In this document: in pieces, positions 24,033 through 36,520 of the stretch
Numbering within the stretch: the stretch's first letter is position 1
Layout: the number at the start of each line of letters is the position of its first letter
Notes under the pieces: generated by a model
What the model saw: the letters and a program-made list of their open reading frames with translations, nothing else
The model's database searches: none
Told to the model about the DNA's origin: nothing
Position numbers and translations under genes: made by a program
Origin: Symsagittifera roscoffensis
Taxonomy: Eukaryota > Xenacoelomorpha > Acoela > Convolutidae
Reading direction: 5' to 3'
DNA length: 64,000 bases
Assembly (NCBI RefSeq): GCF_963678635.1
Contig: NC_087068.1
Location: 59,133,896 to 59,197,895 of the forward strand

Positions 24033-24455
24033 CTTGTAGTTTGAGTAGGTCAAGACTGCTCAAATCAAGGCAAACCCTGAATGTTCCGAATGCCCTTTGA
24101 ATGGTCTCCAAAAGTTTTTGGCAAATGAAATGTTGACAAACTATGAACATAGGGTTGATCAAAAAAATGTTAAGTGTTGAGGTTTGAGTGGTATATGGAA
24201 TAAGTAATTAAGATTTAGCTTGCCTCAATTCAATTTGGAACGTTTTTGTGGTCCGTCGTAAACTGCAAAGCATTCAAATTATAAAACGAGCAGTTTATCC
24301 TGACGCGTGACAATAGTGGTGTGTGCACATCAGCCTGGGCTCATGCCGATCAAGAGATTGATCCCTCGATTGCCCAAAGTTTTGTAAATTTGGTCTGAAT
24401 AAAAACAACCACCCCGAGCGTATACCTTCCTCACTTTCTTCGAAAGTCTAAACAA
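24033..24455 (+). repeat. diverged copy of the CAAGACTGCTC...CACCCCGAGC repeat
   Basis: Begins near TCAAGACTGCTCAAATC and ends ACCACCCCGAGCG...CGAAAGTCTAAACA, the two ends of the family seen intact at 25859-26379 and 48768-49306. The interior differs. A frame at about 24290-24397 (TRDNSGVCTSAWAH...) looks weakly RNase H-like but is too short to call. Confidence 0.55.
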
Positions 24456-24749
24456 AAAAGTTACTTGAGATCTCTTGAATTAAACATATCTTTTATAAGC
24501 AGAAGCACTTACATGATTTGTCAAAAATGCTATTGTGACATTTCAGTTTTTCTAAACCAAAAACATATTGTTTCCATATTGTTTCAAAGCGAATGTCTTA
24601 GACGCAAAAACCAAAAAAACTCAAAATTTTTTCTGCTCAAGATCAAACTTGGAGTGACCATAACACATGTTTCACTAATTGGTATCCTCATTTTCACGTT
24701 CATCCTTGCTACTAATTAGTTTTTCTAAATAAAGTATACCTACTTGTTC
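24456..24749 (+). other. ORF with hydrophobic C-terminus, unassigned
   Basis: A frame from 24465 to 24719 ends with ITHVSLIGILIFTFILATN, about 18 hydrophobic residues at the very C-terminus, after a basic stretch. It could be a tail-anchor or a terminal exon with the acceptor CTGCTCAAG near 24640, but codon use is as AT-rich as its surroundings and no start ATG fits. Probably chance. Confidence 0.2.
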
Positions 24750-25440
24750 CGACCATTGAAAATGGGGAGGAACTTTGTATTCGGGTGTATTTTAGTTTTA
24801 TTCTTTTTTTTCCATGCAAAATCAGGTACCTCAAATAACGATTGGATTGAATTGAGTGATATATCACATCAAAGCCCTTACAATCGTAATTCGAACTATG
24901 CTTGAAAATTTTCAAAAAGTTCTCCCAGTGTCGAGAAAAACCGGTTTGAAATTTTCGATGTTTTGTTCTAACTCGAGCAAATAAAGCAAGCGAGCAGTAT
25001 TAAAACCGCTGTACCTAATTTCAGACCTTAAAACCTAATTTCAAAAAAACTAGTTTTTGGAGTTTTTTAGCTTCATTTTGAGAAGCAACATTTTCAAAAA
25101 AAATTCTTGTAATTTTTCTACGAAAATGTTTGTCCAATTTGCCTATACTTCTATGACTGTCTAATACACTTAAGTTATATTTTTACGTCAGGTTTTTTCA
25201 GCAAACCAAGCAGAAAAAGTTACATTAGTTTGGAAAAAAATTTATAAGCCATAGTTTTCTAAGACTATGACCGGAACATTTTGTGCTACTTGCTTAGTAA
25301 CCAGCTACCCTTGTTTTCTCATAGTTTCAGTGGCATAATTTTTGGCGGCTCTTTTTGAGTCTTACATTTATCAAAAATCAAAAGTGCTCTCCAACAATTT
25401 TTCATTATACATAGCTCTTGCTTTAATTGGAAATAAATTT
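24750..25440 (+). repeat. dispersed repeat, AAATCAGGTACC...AGTGTCGAGAAAAACCG
   Basis: The order CAAAATCAGGTACC, ATATCACAT, TCCCAGTGTCGAGAAAAACC, GTTCTAA, AATTTCAG is shared with 52225-52600 on the same strand, strongly diverged. I see no coding capacity. Both copies sit next to members of the CACCCCGAGC family. Confidence 0.6.
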
Positions 25441-25530
25441 TGCTTAAAATGGTGCTAATATTTTCACTGCTTGTACTATTATAGAGGAGCCATTATGTGA
25501 AATAATTAGATTTGAGATAATAACTCATTG

Positions 25531-25790
25531 GGTAAATAGGACAAGGTACCTCGTTTATTTGTTACGCTATGTTATTTTCGGCCGGATAGTTTCCTGCAAC
25601 TCCTGAGTCTAATACCGTTCTTAATCTTACACTTACATTTATATTCTAGAGGTCAATAGATCCTAATAAAATACTGCGTAACCGCGGCTTTAGACTGGAG
25701 AACACATCTCCTACTGAAAACATTCAGTGCTCATAATAAATTACATGAATGTTAGTTATGACAATTGATTGGTTGATAATAAATAGTTCA
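25531..25790 (-). repeat. degenerate LTR copy, same family as 10740-11112
   Basis: Shares GTTATTTTCGGCCGGATAG, CAACT...TGAGTCTAATACCG and ATAGATC with the other two copies. The hairpin has decayed (CTACTGAAAACATTCAGTGC). No flanking element body. Confidence 0.7.
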
Positions 25791-25858
25791 CATTCATGAA
25801 GCGTGAGACTACTATGAAACTACGAACTGCAAACATTGTTCAGAATATTTGCCAATTG

Positions 25859-26379
25859 AACAAGACTGTTCGTATCAGGGCGAAGCCCTGAATGTTCCGA
25901 CTGCCTTTTAAGGTTTATGGAGCAGTAATAACATTAAAAAATTCAATGAAATAAAACAAAATGGAAAAAAAAGTTCTTGTTTGAAAATTTTTATAAAAAT
26001 CATCACCCCACACGCCATATGAAGTACAAAAGGACAGATTTTGCTCCTTATAACAAGGCAAATAGGCTTCTTTTAACCAATTTGGAACGATTTCTAAGAT
26101 GAAATAAATCTCCGCTTACGCGTTAATAGCGCGAAATATATCGCGCGTTAATTGTCCCAAATTGGCCAAAATGGCAATCTTTAAACCCCCGTAACTTTAC
26201 GAAAAATGATCACAGGTAAAGTATCTTTTCAAATTTGAGCTCAGGACAACAATACCTTTCGAATGAAATTTAAAAAATTCGTCAAAAGTGGCTAGTTAAA
26301 AAGTCGAAATTTGTCTGGAGAAAAAAAACCCACCCCGAGCATAAATATTCCGTTACTTTCGTATCGAAAGTCAGAACAA
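25859..26379 (+). repeat. CAAGACTGCTC...CACCCCGAGC repeat, complete copy
   Basis: About 520 bp. One end carries the perfect hairpin TCAGGGC-GAA-GCCCTGA; the middle carries GCGCGAAATATATCGCGCG; the other end reads CCCACCCCGAGCATAAATATTCCG and then the inverted pair TACTTTCGTATCGAAAGT. A near-identical copy lies at 48768-49306 and an inverted, diverged copy at 51745-52224. It has no ORF of note and is probably a non-autonomous transposable element of unknown class. Confidence 0.8.
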
Positions 26380-27226
26380 TAACTAAATATTCAGATCGTC
26401 TATTTCTTCTTGCCTTTACAGAATAAACAAGAGCAGAAGCAGATGTAAAATTTTCTTGAAGGGGTGAATTTTCAAAAAGTTTCAAAAGTTGTGTCATGTT
26501 TTTTTTTGGTTGGCCAAATTGATTTTAAGCACATTTTGGAAATTTTTGGCCTAACAATTCCTGCCCCTCCCTAAATAATCTACTTTAACAGATGAGCAAA
26601 AACCTCCTGAATGAATGATGATCAAATATTTCAAGAATTAAGCGGTACTTTCCGAAGCTTGTTTTTCAGCCCTTCCTTGCGGCGCAAAAAAATCAAAAGT
26701 AAATGCCTGTTGAGTAGTGATGTAACCAAATTTTTCATTGTTCGTTCCAGGAAAATATCCCAAACTTGACCGTGAGTGTTTAATCCTATTTGATCTGCGT
26801 GTTTTTGAGATATGTGCACAAGTATCCAAAAGTCAATACTTTGACGAGGAAAATGTTCTGACCATCGTTCTCGATTAGCTGGTCTGAGCGTTTTTTCAGC
26901 ACTGCTGGAATCGTTGTTACCAAGTAAAGAACAACACCTACTGAAGATCTTGAGAACAGGCAAAATATTCTTCGTGAAATTTGGATAACTTTCAATTAAA
27001 TATTGATTTTCACTTTTATCTCAGGAATGTTGAAAAACCCAAGATAAATTTAATCGTTCGGCAAAAGTTCGATTATGTTTGCTAAACATTTGAATGCTAA
27101 TTTGAGCGGATGCTGCACTACTACTACGGGGTAAGCAAACCATTTCAAGTAGGGTGTTTTTTTGCCATCTTATGTTTATTTTTCCGGTTATTTTAGGCAT
27201 TACTGAGCAACTATCATTGAATGAAT
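26380..27226. other. region without a supported gene
   Basis: A minus-strand frame of 110 codons (26631-26963) has mixed composition and overlaps another minus frame. No motif or splice structure is visible. It may be a transposon remnant, but I cannot assign it. Confidence 0.3.
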
Positions 27227-27593
27227 TGAGTTGTGACGGAAGGTCTAACTCATAGAGTAATTTCAGATTAGGTACACCGTCTGCTTGTCACGCTTATTTT
27301 CGGCCGGATAGATTCATGCAACTTCTTAGTCTAATACCGATCTTAATCTTACTCTTATATCTCTTAGTCTCAATAGATCTAGAGCATACTGGTTTGTTGC
27401 GAGTTGGTCTCTTGGAAAAAGCAACTAAGCTGTAAGTTAATTTCAGAATGCTCTGGTGCTGAAACTATAAGTAGTTTCAGCACTTACAAATAAATGGGTT
27501 CTTAGTTAGATGGAATATGATTGGTTAGTCTTCAATGTTTTATAGGGATAAAATTTATAACCAATAATAATATACAGTTTGGATCAGGTTCCA
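27227..27593 (-). repeat. solo LTR with 4-bp target duplication
   Basis: About 367 bp from TGAGTT to GGTTCCA, homologous to the LTR at 10740-11112. It is flanked by GAAT on both sides (27223-27226 and 27594-27597), the 4-bp duplication typical of LTR-element integration, with no internal element. The minus-strand TATA (TATAAAAC, 27538-27544) and the hairpin (27456-27483) are retained, while the AATAAA of the other copy has changed to AATTAA. It is the product of LTR-LTR recombination. Confidence 0.85.
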
Positions 27594-27597
27594 GAAT

Positions 27598-28192
27598 GGT
27601 TATCTCGGATATTTATTGAAAGATTAATTGCAAGGATATGAGAAAAATTGTGGTTTCGAACATAAATTATCGGAAAAAACTCTATGCCAAAAAGCTAATG
27701 ATCCGGAATAGTTCCTTTGTTTGTCCTGAATTTTTACCAAGCTTGTTTGTTCTTTTGATTACGCGGCAAAGTACCACATGGCTACACGGTATAGACAAAG
27801 GCAGAAACTGATTCATGGGTTCAGCGGAAACTTTGGTCATTGCGAGGTAAAAGTATTTTTTCTGTGAATTGAAAGCGGATTCCGCAACAAGGACTCTTTC
27901 TTTGTTCATCTTTTGTTCTTTATTTTTCTTTGATCGTTCCGGCAAATTTTATTATGTTCATAAAGACTTGTCTCTGGAATTTAGGAACATAAACACACAA
28001 AATTGTGCGCCTATCCATTGCACAGTTTGGCCTCGTAATGGTAAACGGTTAGCAGGGAAGAACATATGTAGGGGAGAACAGCAGTCGACACGAAGCATGG
28101 CGAGATAGTAGTCGTTAAACGACGCATGAAAATTTAGGAACATTCGGAAAAACTAGCCACATTTGGCAGGTATCAAACTGCAAGTTTTTTAA
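27598..28192. other. region without a supported gene
   Basis: An 87-codon minus frame (27682-27945) overlaps a plus frame, with no motif. GGCCTCGTAATGG near 28030 is a dispersed motif also seen near 44708, 52640 and 57760. Confidence 0.35.
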
Positions 28193-29120
28193 CCCGGGCT
28201 GACCTCCTTAAACCGAAATTGCTTATCTTACAATTCCATACAACGAAAATGTTTATCATACAATTCCATCGGAAAAACCCCTATCATAAAATTTTTATAA
28301 AATTTCAAAAAATGAATAAAAAAAGATTCTAACTAGTTTCTGCGGCAATTTGAACCAAATAAAACAGTCTGGTGATGAAAAAAAACTATGTTTTTTTATT
28401 TGGAAAAAGATAATTATTATACAATTTCCATATATGAAAATCGTATGACTAGCCTTTTTTGATGTCGACAACAAACATTTTTCCAAGTAATATTGAAATA
28501 GCTCATGTTTTTTTTTTCTGAACCACAAATCGAATTTTAAACAACAAATCACAAGCAAATTTCAGTTTTTTGTCTGCATAACGCAGTCCTGGATACACAA
28601 AAGTAGAATTTTTTCCGTTTCTCTGGTTAACTTTTTTCAAAATTCTCCTTTTAAAGTCTCCTATTTCTTTTGTATGGCATGTTTATATATGCCTTGATCA
28701 ATGTCTGATAATTTGAAAAATCTAAATTTAGAAATAATCAACTGTGAAAATTGTTGCCAAAAATTAAAAGTAGTATATCACTTGTGAAAATAACTCTTAC
28801 ACACTCCAGGTCGTTTGCAATGCATTGCAAATTCCAGACAATCAACCCTTTGGTAACTCTAGCTTTAGTAAACCATGGTTTTAGTCATTTGTATTTGGAC
28901 ACGAACACATCCCAAAATTTTTTTAAAAAAAGAGAGAAAAAATTGAAAAATAAATATTTAAGAAATCAGCTTTTTGATTTATGAAAAAATGTTTATCCTA
29001 CAATTTCCCTTTATATGAAAAAAATGCTTATCTTTTTCTAAACATTTTTTGTCTCTATAGAATTGTACGAAATTTTGTATCTATACAAAATTGTAGGACA
29101 AGCATCTTTGTCAACCCGGG
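28193..29120. mobile_element. foldback/MITE element, CCCGGGTTGACC family, copy 3
   Basis: Starts CCCGGGCTGACC (one change) and ends GTCAACCCGGG. Interior shares the CAGTCCTGGATA and GTATGGCATGTTTATATATGCC landmarks with copy 1. Arms have drifted to GTTTATCATACAATTCC units. No autonomous coding region. Confidence 0.8.
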
Positions 29121-29379
29121 AGTTCAACGTAGCAAAAAAAAGTTACGCAGACTTGCAGACATTATACACTTTTTAAAGTCATTGTGTTAGGTAACACCTT
29201 GATTTACTTATCATCAACAAACATTATTAAAATAAATTATTGGTAATTTTTTGATCAAATAGCGCGAGATAATAACGGCCTATTTTTGCGTCGCAAAGTT
29301 GGTTTAAAAATCTGCGAAAGAATATTCGTACCCAAGAACAGCTTCTAATATGGATACACATAACCAGTAAATGTTCTCA
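29121..29379. other. AT-rich spacer
   Basis: Nothing recognisable. Confidence 0.4.
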
Positions 29380-29610
29380 GTCAGATCTGATATTTTCCAG
29401 ATATAAGTTTCAGATCTGAAATAGGTTGTAACCTTGAAAAAAATTGCATTGATACTTTAAGAATGGGTTATTTCAGATCTAATTTCAGATCTTCAATTTT
29501 GTTTTTCTTGGTTAATTCAGATTTGAAAAAATCTGTTTCAAACCTAATTTCAGATCTGAAAGTTTTTTTTCTTGTTTATTTCCGATCTGAAAAATCAAGG
29601 ATTCTGGCTC
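29380..29610. repeat. cluster of CAGATCTG palindromes
   Basis: TTTCAGATCTGAAA or close variants occur about six to eight times in 230 bp with irregular spacing; the 5' flank of each is usually AATTTCAGATC. Nothing coding. Confidence 0.75.
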
Positions 29611-29999
29611 AATTTTTGCTATTATTTTGTATTTTTTTTTAACTTCTAAGCTGCTAGCAGGAACTCATCAAAATCGCCATTTGGTAACTGCTGAAATATG
29701 TTTCCCATAGCATGAGATAACATCGGAAACGCATAAATAGCGCATGAAAACTAAAATTTTGATAGGTTTTTCTAAAAGTTTGTGAAAATTTTTTAAAACA
29801 GTTGAACAAGAAAACTATTTGAAAAAAAAAACTATTTGCGTAATTATTCGAAAACTTTTTTACCGTTATATAATCGAAATACAATTGCGTACTGCGAAAG
29901 CAGCAAATAAAAACTCAATGGTTTGCTCGAAATGCATATATTATAACACTAGCACAGAGTGTTCCGTCCAGTCATAAAAAATATTTATATTTTTTTCCT
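29611..29999. other. AT-rich spacer
   Basis: No gene seen. A short minus-strand frame at 29654-29884 is phenylalanine-rich and reflects T-rich sequence. Confidence 0.4.
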
Positions 30000-32900
30000 T
30001 ATTATTGTATTATTTCTGCGTGAGTTGATAAAACATCTGAGTTGATAGGAGTTGATAAAAAACTAGAACAAACGTATTGGACAATCATATTAAACTAGGC
30101 AAAATGGACAACAGTTGTTGTTAAAAAGTGAGTAGACAAACAAAAAACATCAGACAATTTTTTTAAAAAATCAAAAATTTGCATAATTTTTGATTATTTG
30201 TTTCAGGAAATGAAACTAAAACACTTCAAAAACTAATTTTACTCGAGTGCAAAATTTTTAATGGCTTAACTTAAGCATAAAAAGGTTCTATGCATGCTCA
30301 GGTTCATTTTATGCATGCTCGATCGCTTTATTAGCTCGAAATAAGACTAAAAATCTAAAAATTCAAACCTTCTTTCACGATACTGGAACAGTTTTTTTTC
30401 TTTTTTTTAAATGTCGTTCGAATCTCGACTGAAAGTACTAACATGAATCAGTTTGCTATATCACTGGACCCAATCCAAGAAACAAATCTGGTACCTGATT
30501 TTGCGTGGAAATCCAAAAGAAAAAGAAATAAACTAAGACACATCAGAAAAAAAGTTCCTCCACATTTTTCAAACCGTCATAGCAATTATAATTTTTTTTA
30601 GATTTTGAATGATCAGCTGAATGAGAAAAATGTTAGACTGAAAGAGTTATCCAGAGTGTTATTTTCTTATTTCATGCCGAAGTGTCCAAAAAATGTGGCT
30701 ACCATTAATTTTTGTTTGTCTTTTATTGTATTTACCTCAAAGTTTATGCAGCAGCCCTTTGAATTTTTCAAAATAAAACACAGTTTTCTACTTTTTGCAA
30801 TTATGCAGCCAATTCAAGCTACTAGGGCAAGGAAAAAATGTCATACATCCAAATTTGGAATTAGAACAAAAAACTTTTTTGACAAAATAAGCTTTTGTAG
30901 ATTTTTGATTTTTAGAATTGAAATTCACTGCACTCACAAACTTTTAACTCCTGAAGAAGAAAGCCAAAGGTTTAAAAAAAAACCTTTGATATCTTATTGA
31001 TAGATAATTAATTAGGGAAGCTAATGTATCACCTGGGTCACTTCCAGAATCAAGCTATTTTTTTAAAAATCATAATGGAAACAATAATAATTTTAACAAA
31101 TTTAATGATTCAAAAAAAATCTAGAGTAAACCTATTTACTGAACACGGATAAACTTGCTCATTTTTTGGAAAAAGTTGAAAAGGTCAACTTGTCTAAACT
31201 TTTCGTCAGATTTTTGAGCGTTAACGCATATAGGACCTTCCGTTTTTAAAGGAGAAAACTTAGCGCCTCGAGTTAAGAATCATTGCAGTGCGTTCGATAA
31301 AGGTAATTAATTTTTTCAACTGCGCATTTTCAGGGTTAAAATTTAATCAAAATGATTTTTAAAATTTGCAGATTAATTGTTTAAGTGCTTGCTTTAAGTC
31401 TTTTACACTCAGAAACAGTCGAGTGCGTCTGAGACATGTCTACTGAAACCCAACGCCAGGATTTGAAATCAAGCTAACAAAAAAATAGTTAAATGCTATG
31501 ATGCAGCCACAAATTAAAACCCCCAGTTGAAGCGTAGAAAAAATTTATCGTAGATGTACCAAGATCAGATCAAAAGCGAACTACCTGATGCATTTGCGCT
31601 TATGTTAGATGGATGGTCAAGCGGTCAAACTGAACGCCATTTGTTGAAGCCTAAAAAAGACATCTCAGCTTTCTATTTGAACTAAATCTACGAGTGAACT
31701 GATTTACTTATTTACCAGTATAGCAACCAAGTCATATCCAATGTGCAGTTCATTTAAAACAAGAACTTTATAGTGCTAAAAATCGAAGATTTGCAGTTTT
31801 CAAATTTTAAGTGGTAGTACCCCCATGACCCTTTTGAAAGTAGGAACCTAAATTACTCCCCTATGCAATACATTATAGTCTGAATCGTTCATAATGACCT
31901 CTTTCATGTAAATTCCCAATGTTGTAAATTCCCAGCATAAAAAAATTCGTATGAGGAAATAATTTACACTCTTTGCGAATCACTAGTTTTATTCAGTCGG
32001 ATTGGTGATTTTTCGTTTCCCAACTTTTGCTGCACAACACCATTAATGGCCATAATGGCCATTAATGGATTTTTAGTTTTCTCCACTTCCGTTAATTGAT
32101 TTTTCGCTGAAATTTAATTTTTCATTTGAAAATTAATTTTTGAGCAACCATGGTTCTCAGTTTCTTGTTTGCTAAGACCTCGGGAGGAAAGTACCTCTGC
32201 TTTCTTTTTGAGCTGAACATTGATTAATGTTTACAACCTTAGCTTTGATGAGGGTAAATAAGTGTAAGGTGTTGTTAAATTCTCGTGTTAATTGCATTCT
32301 ATTTTTCAGAATAGCCTGAAACACTAGTGTTTACGCAATCAGATGTTTATTAGATGTTTAAATTATATACTCTTGAATTAAAAAAAGTTTTTGATTAAAT
32401 TTGTCGAGAAGTCTATTAGTAAAACTTTTACTGTTTCGTTTGATAATACAAACGTGTCAACGAAATTGTGTCTATAACCCCAATAGAACAATAAGTCTAT
32501 AACCCCAATAGAACAATAGAACCCCAATAATTTAAAAAAAAAACACTAGAAAAAAATTTTATTCAAATTTTGTCAGGCAGTCAGCTTGAGCACCAATGCA
32601 TTTGAAAACAACAAACAGGTACTCAAAGATGAAAAAATTGCTCAAACGGGAACAAACGCAATCAAGAATAGGACCAAAACACAAGAGTCAGGCTTCATAA
32701 AAACTGTTAATTGAAGTAATCTTTACGGGGTGATCAGATCCCAAGTTTTCCTGAACAGCTAGAAATTCATCTAGGTTTGTGTTCCGCAAAATTGTAAAAC
32801 TTCCTCCTAGAGAAAAATCTAGAAAAAATCTCGTTTTGTTATTTAGAATTGATGTTTGTGTATTTTTTTTTCAAATCTTGGCAAAAGGGTCAAAAAATGC

Positions 32901-33160
32901 CCATATAAACTGCTTCATCACAACTCAATTGGTGCCTTCTGCATAAAAAGCCCTGCGGCTTAAAGTTACAAAAATTTGTTCATGCAGAATTTGATCGGTA
33001 ATTATCGATGAAATGTGATTCTCATCTTTGGCCAGTAAAAATATCTGATATAAGTTGAGGTCAGCTTACTGCCGTTTGCCGAGACATTTGATAATGGTAT
33101 AAGCGAACCTGAAAGTGAACAAAACTACTTATCTTTAATTAAAACATTGTGAATAACATT
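30000..33160 (+). repeat. ancient tandem duplication, left copy (about 3.2 kb)
   Basis: Ordered landmarks are shared with 33400-36520 at an offset of about 3.4 to 3.6 kb: GATTTTGAATGATCAGCT (30601/33969), ATCCAGAGT (30649/34020), AACTTAGCG...CTCGAG (31257/34822), TTTCAGGG (31331/34895), GGTATAA.CGAACCT (33095/36459). The copies are strongly diverged, with indels. The left copy contains a hAT-like fragment, so the unit was probably a transposable element. Confidence 0.7.
31558..31685 (+). pseudogene. hAT-like transposase fragment
   Basis: About 42 codons open to a TAA: DQIKSELPDAFALMLDGWSS followed by GQTERHLL. The pattern LPD-x-FAL-x-(L/F)DGWS matches the start of the catalytic region of hAT-like transposases, where the Asp of DGW is a metal ligand. 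No flanking open frame continues it. The matching place in the right copy (about 35150) is no longer readable. Confidence 0.5.
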
Positions 33161-33399
33161 ACCCGTTGCTAGCAGTTGGAAAAGAATTTACGAAACAATT
33201 CAGCAAAAGTTTCTTTGAAGAAGTCCTATTGCGAGACGAAGTTGACTTTCCAATTAGCTTGTTCTCAGCTACCACTAACTGATAAAGCTGACTGCATACA
33301 GACACGTTGTCAATTGAACTTTTGAAAAAGAAACAAAACTAAACAAGGATAGCCAGTTATTGTGCTTTTAATGTTCCTACCAGTCTTAAAAAACACATT

Positions 33400-36300
33400 T
33401 GTTTTCAAATTAGTGTATCGTTTCTGCGTGGTGTGACAAAAGAAAATAAACAGAAACATGGAATCAAGCATATTCGAGAGCCATAGTAAAATAAGCAAAT
33501 TGTACAAAATATTCTGGAAAAAATTGACAAGACAAACAAAAGGAACATTAAATAAAAATTTCAAAAAATCAAGGTTTTTCAATTTTTTGACGAACTTTTT
33601 TTCTGAAATGTTGATTCACAAAATGGCACAAAATAACTCCAATACTTAGATTACTCAAGGAAATTATTCTTTTTTGGTCTAACTTTAGCATCAATTAGCT
33701 ATTTAAAGTTTGCTTGATTGCTTTATCTGCTTGAATTTAGACTTAAAAAAACTGAATTTTTTCAAATATTCTAACAAATTTTGGAAACTTTTTTTTCGAG
33801 TTTTTCGAATCACGATTGAATGGCTTTCAGTATGGTATATTTATCGGCTCATTTCGAACATTATTTGTAATACCTGATATGGTTTAGAAAACAAAAAAGC
33901 TAAAACATATCCGAACACAAAATTTCTCTACATTTTTGAAATGGTCGGAGCGTTATCATTTTTTTTCTTGATTTTTTGAATGATCAGCTTACTGAGAAAC
34001 AAGTAAGACAAAAATTTCTATCCAGAGTATTCATTTCTTTTTCTTAAAGACAAAGCATCCAACAAAACTGGCTGCCATTAGAATTTTGTACAAATATTTA
34101 AACTGGCAACAACAGGTCGATCATGCAGCTTTTGTCGGGAACTTCATGAAAAGTGAGGTGGAGCTTTTCAACTCAGCTCCAAGGGTTTAAAAAGGTTTAA
34201 TTTGCAAAAAAAGTCAAAAAATTGATTATAAATTTCGATTCTTTTTTTTAACAATGTGCTTATAGCTTCGGTTGACTGCTTACTTGCCATTGATCAATTT
34301 TGAAAAATTTTTGTCACGAGCGAAGTGTGCAATTTTAAAAAAAATTTTATTAGTGAAATTTGCATTTTTTTTTGTAGTTTGTTTGTATTTTTTTTTCGGT
34401 TTTAGTGCCAATACATGCTAAGGCTTAAAATATAAATCATTAATAACAATTATTACGAGCCTTAAGCTCGTTTATAAAAATTGTTAACGTTTCAATCAAA
34501 TTGTACTATTTCTACTCGGAGCAAAATAACAAAAAGAATTCAAATAAAACTCGTCAAAAGAGACAAACAAACAAAAGAAACCCTTAAGCAAAAAAAAACA
34601 AAGAATCTCAGCTAATGATTTTCCGATTCAAAATTTTGAAAATTTTGGTTTAGTTCAATTTAATTTATCAATTTCAATGAATCAAGAACCATCTCCAGTG
34701 AACCTAATTGCCGAACAAAAATAAAATTTGTTCAACTTTTTTTGGGAAAAGTCAAAATTTTCAATTTTTTTAATCATAACTTTGAGTCGTAATTCTTTTT
34801 AGACATCTCAATTATGAGAAAAAACTTAGCGTCTCGAGAATCGATTAATTGGGGTGCACTTGATTGAGGTGATTAGCGTTTCAACTGTGCAATTTCAGGG
34901 TTTATAAAACTAATCGAACTGAAAAAAAAACTAATAGTTTTTGAATACTAATTGTTTAAAAGCTTGATTTGAAATTTTTTGTGTACAGAAAAATTCAAGT
35001 GAGTGCGTCTTGTCTATCGAAACCAAACGTTAATTTGTGTGTTTTTGTAAATTTACGTCCTTAAGAACTGATGATTATGATTTCAAGTCAAGAAAGCTAC
35101 GCTAGCACAAATTATTCTAAATCGCTATGATAAAGCCATCAATGAAAGCCACTAGTAGATATTTTTATGGCAAAAGCAGCAAACGAAATATTCACTATAT
35201 TCCAAAATTACATTAAGAAAATGTATAAATACTGAGTGTTTTGACACAACTTCCGGCTTCTATAGTTTTCTACCGTTTAATTTTTTAGAGTGTAGTAAGA
35301 AGCTATCATGACTGAAAAAACATTAACCTCTGTTGTCATTGTTCTGTTATCAGAAAACACAGAAAAAACTGGTCGATAGGCTGCAAAATATTTTTTGCTT
35401 ATGATTGAGTCTTTGTCTTTTTGTCGGTTTCATTCGATTTATTGAGCGATAGCACATGTCCAACAACCCAATATTCTTGTTGTTTGGCCTGAAAGAAGCA
35501 TTCGTGATTCGATTCCAATAATTTGCAATACTCTGACATCCAGAGAGTTTCTGTTGATGCTTAAAACAAACGTTGATTGCCTTTTTTCTTTGCTATGACC
35601 TCAAGAGCATAGTGTTTACTGCTTTCCGTTTGAGCTGAAAATTAATATAGGGCTCTTATATTTCAGTGTTAATTGCTTTTTTTGTCAAAGTAGCTGGAAA
35701 GGTAAGTTTTATTGGAACAAAGATTCATTAAGTTAAAATGTCAACCTCCCATCTCAGTCGCAAAATCAAAGAAGATTGCTTTGCACTTGGTCCCTTTTGA
35801 AACATATTTGACGTATAATAATTTTTTTACTGGCAATAAAAACTCCAGCAAACATTACTTAAGGTTCCAAACTCAAAATGGTTGATTTTTGTGCTCAAGA
35901 AAAAGTCCAAACTAACTACGTATGATTTTAATTTTTTTTTAAAGTTTTCTACAAATTCGGTGATAATTGTAATGGTCAAATTTTTACAGCTTGATTTTTT
36001 ATTATGGCGATTATTGTCAGTGAAAGCAATAAAGATTTGAAAGCAATCTTGAAAATAAACAAGAATATGTGTCAAACTTGATAAAAACCATGATTAGCTG
36101 AATTAATCTTTTCCACTTTCCCTCTTTTGATTTTCAGTTTTGAAAAAATATTTTAACATTTGCAAAAAGCAATGAAATTTTGCATGGTGAACAATTTAAC
36201 TATTGCAAACAGATTTGTTCTCCATACCCTACATCTTAATATCACGCGTTTAGCCATAATCACACGAAAAAAAACAAAGAAATTTTGAAATGTGGGGGTT

Positions 36301-36520
36301 GTGGATAAATTAATCATTACGGGGAGATCATGCAAAATTTTCCACTGCCAATGAAAGATTTATCCGGGCTCTTTTGCGGAAAGTTTTATAACTTCCATCG
36401 ATAAAAATCTAGAAAAGTTGTTTTTGTTTTTTAAATTAGAATTGATTCTTTGTATAATGGTATAAACGAACCTAAAAGTGAATAAATTGATAAAATTTTA
36501 ATTAGTCAATTTGAAAATTA
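33400..36520 (+). repeat. ancient tandem duplication, right copy
   Basis: Counterpart of 30000-33160 with the shared landmarks in the same order and strand. No open frame of note. Both copies end in GGTATAAACGAACCTAAAAGTGAA-like sequence. Confidence 0.65.
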
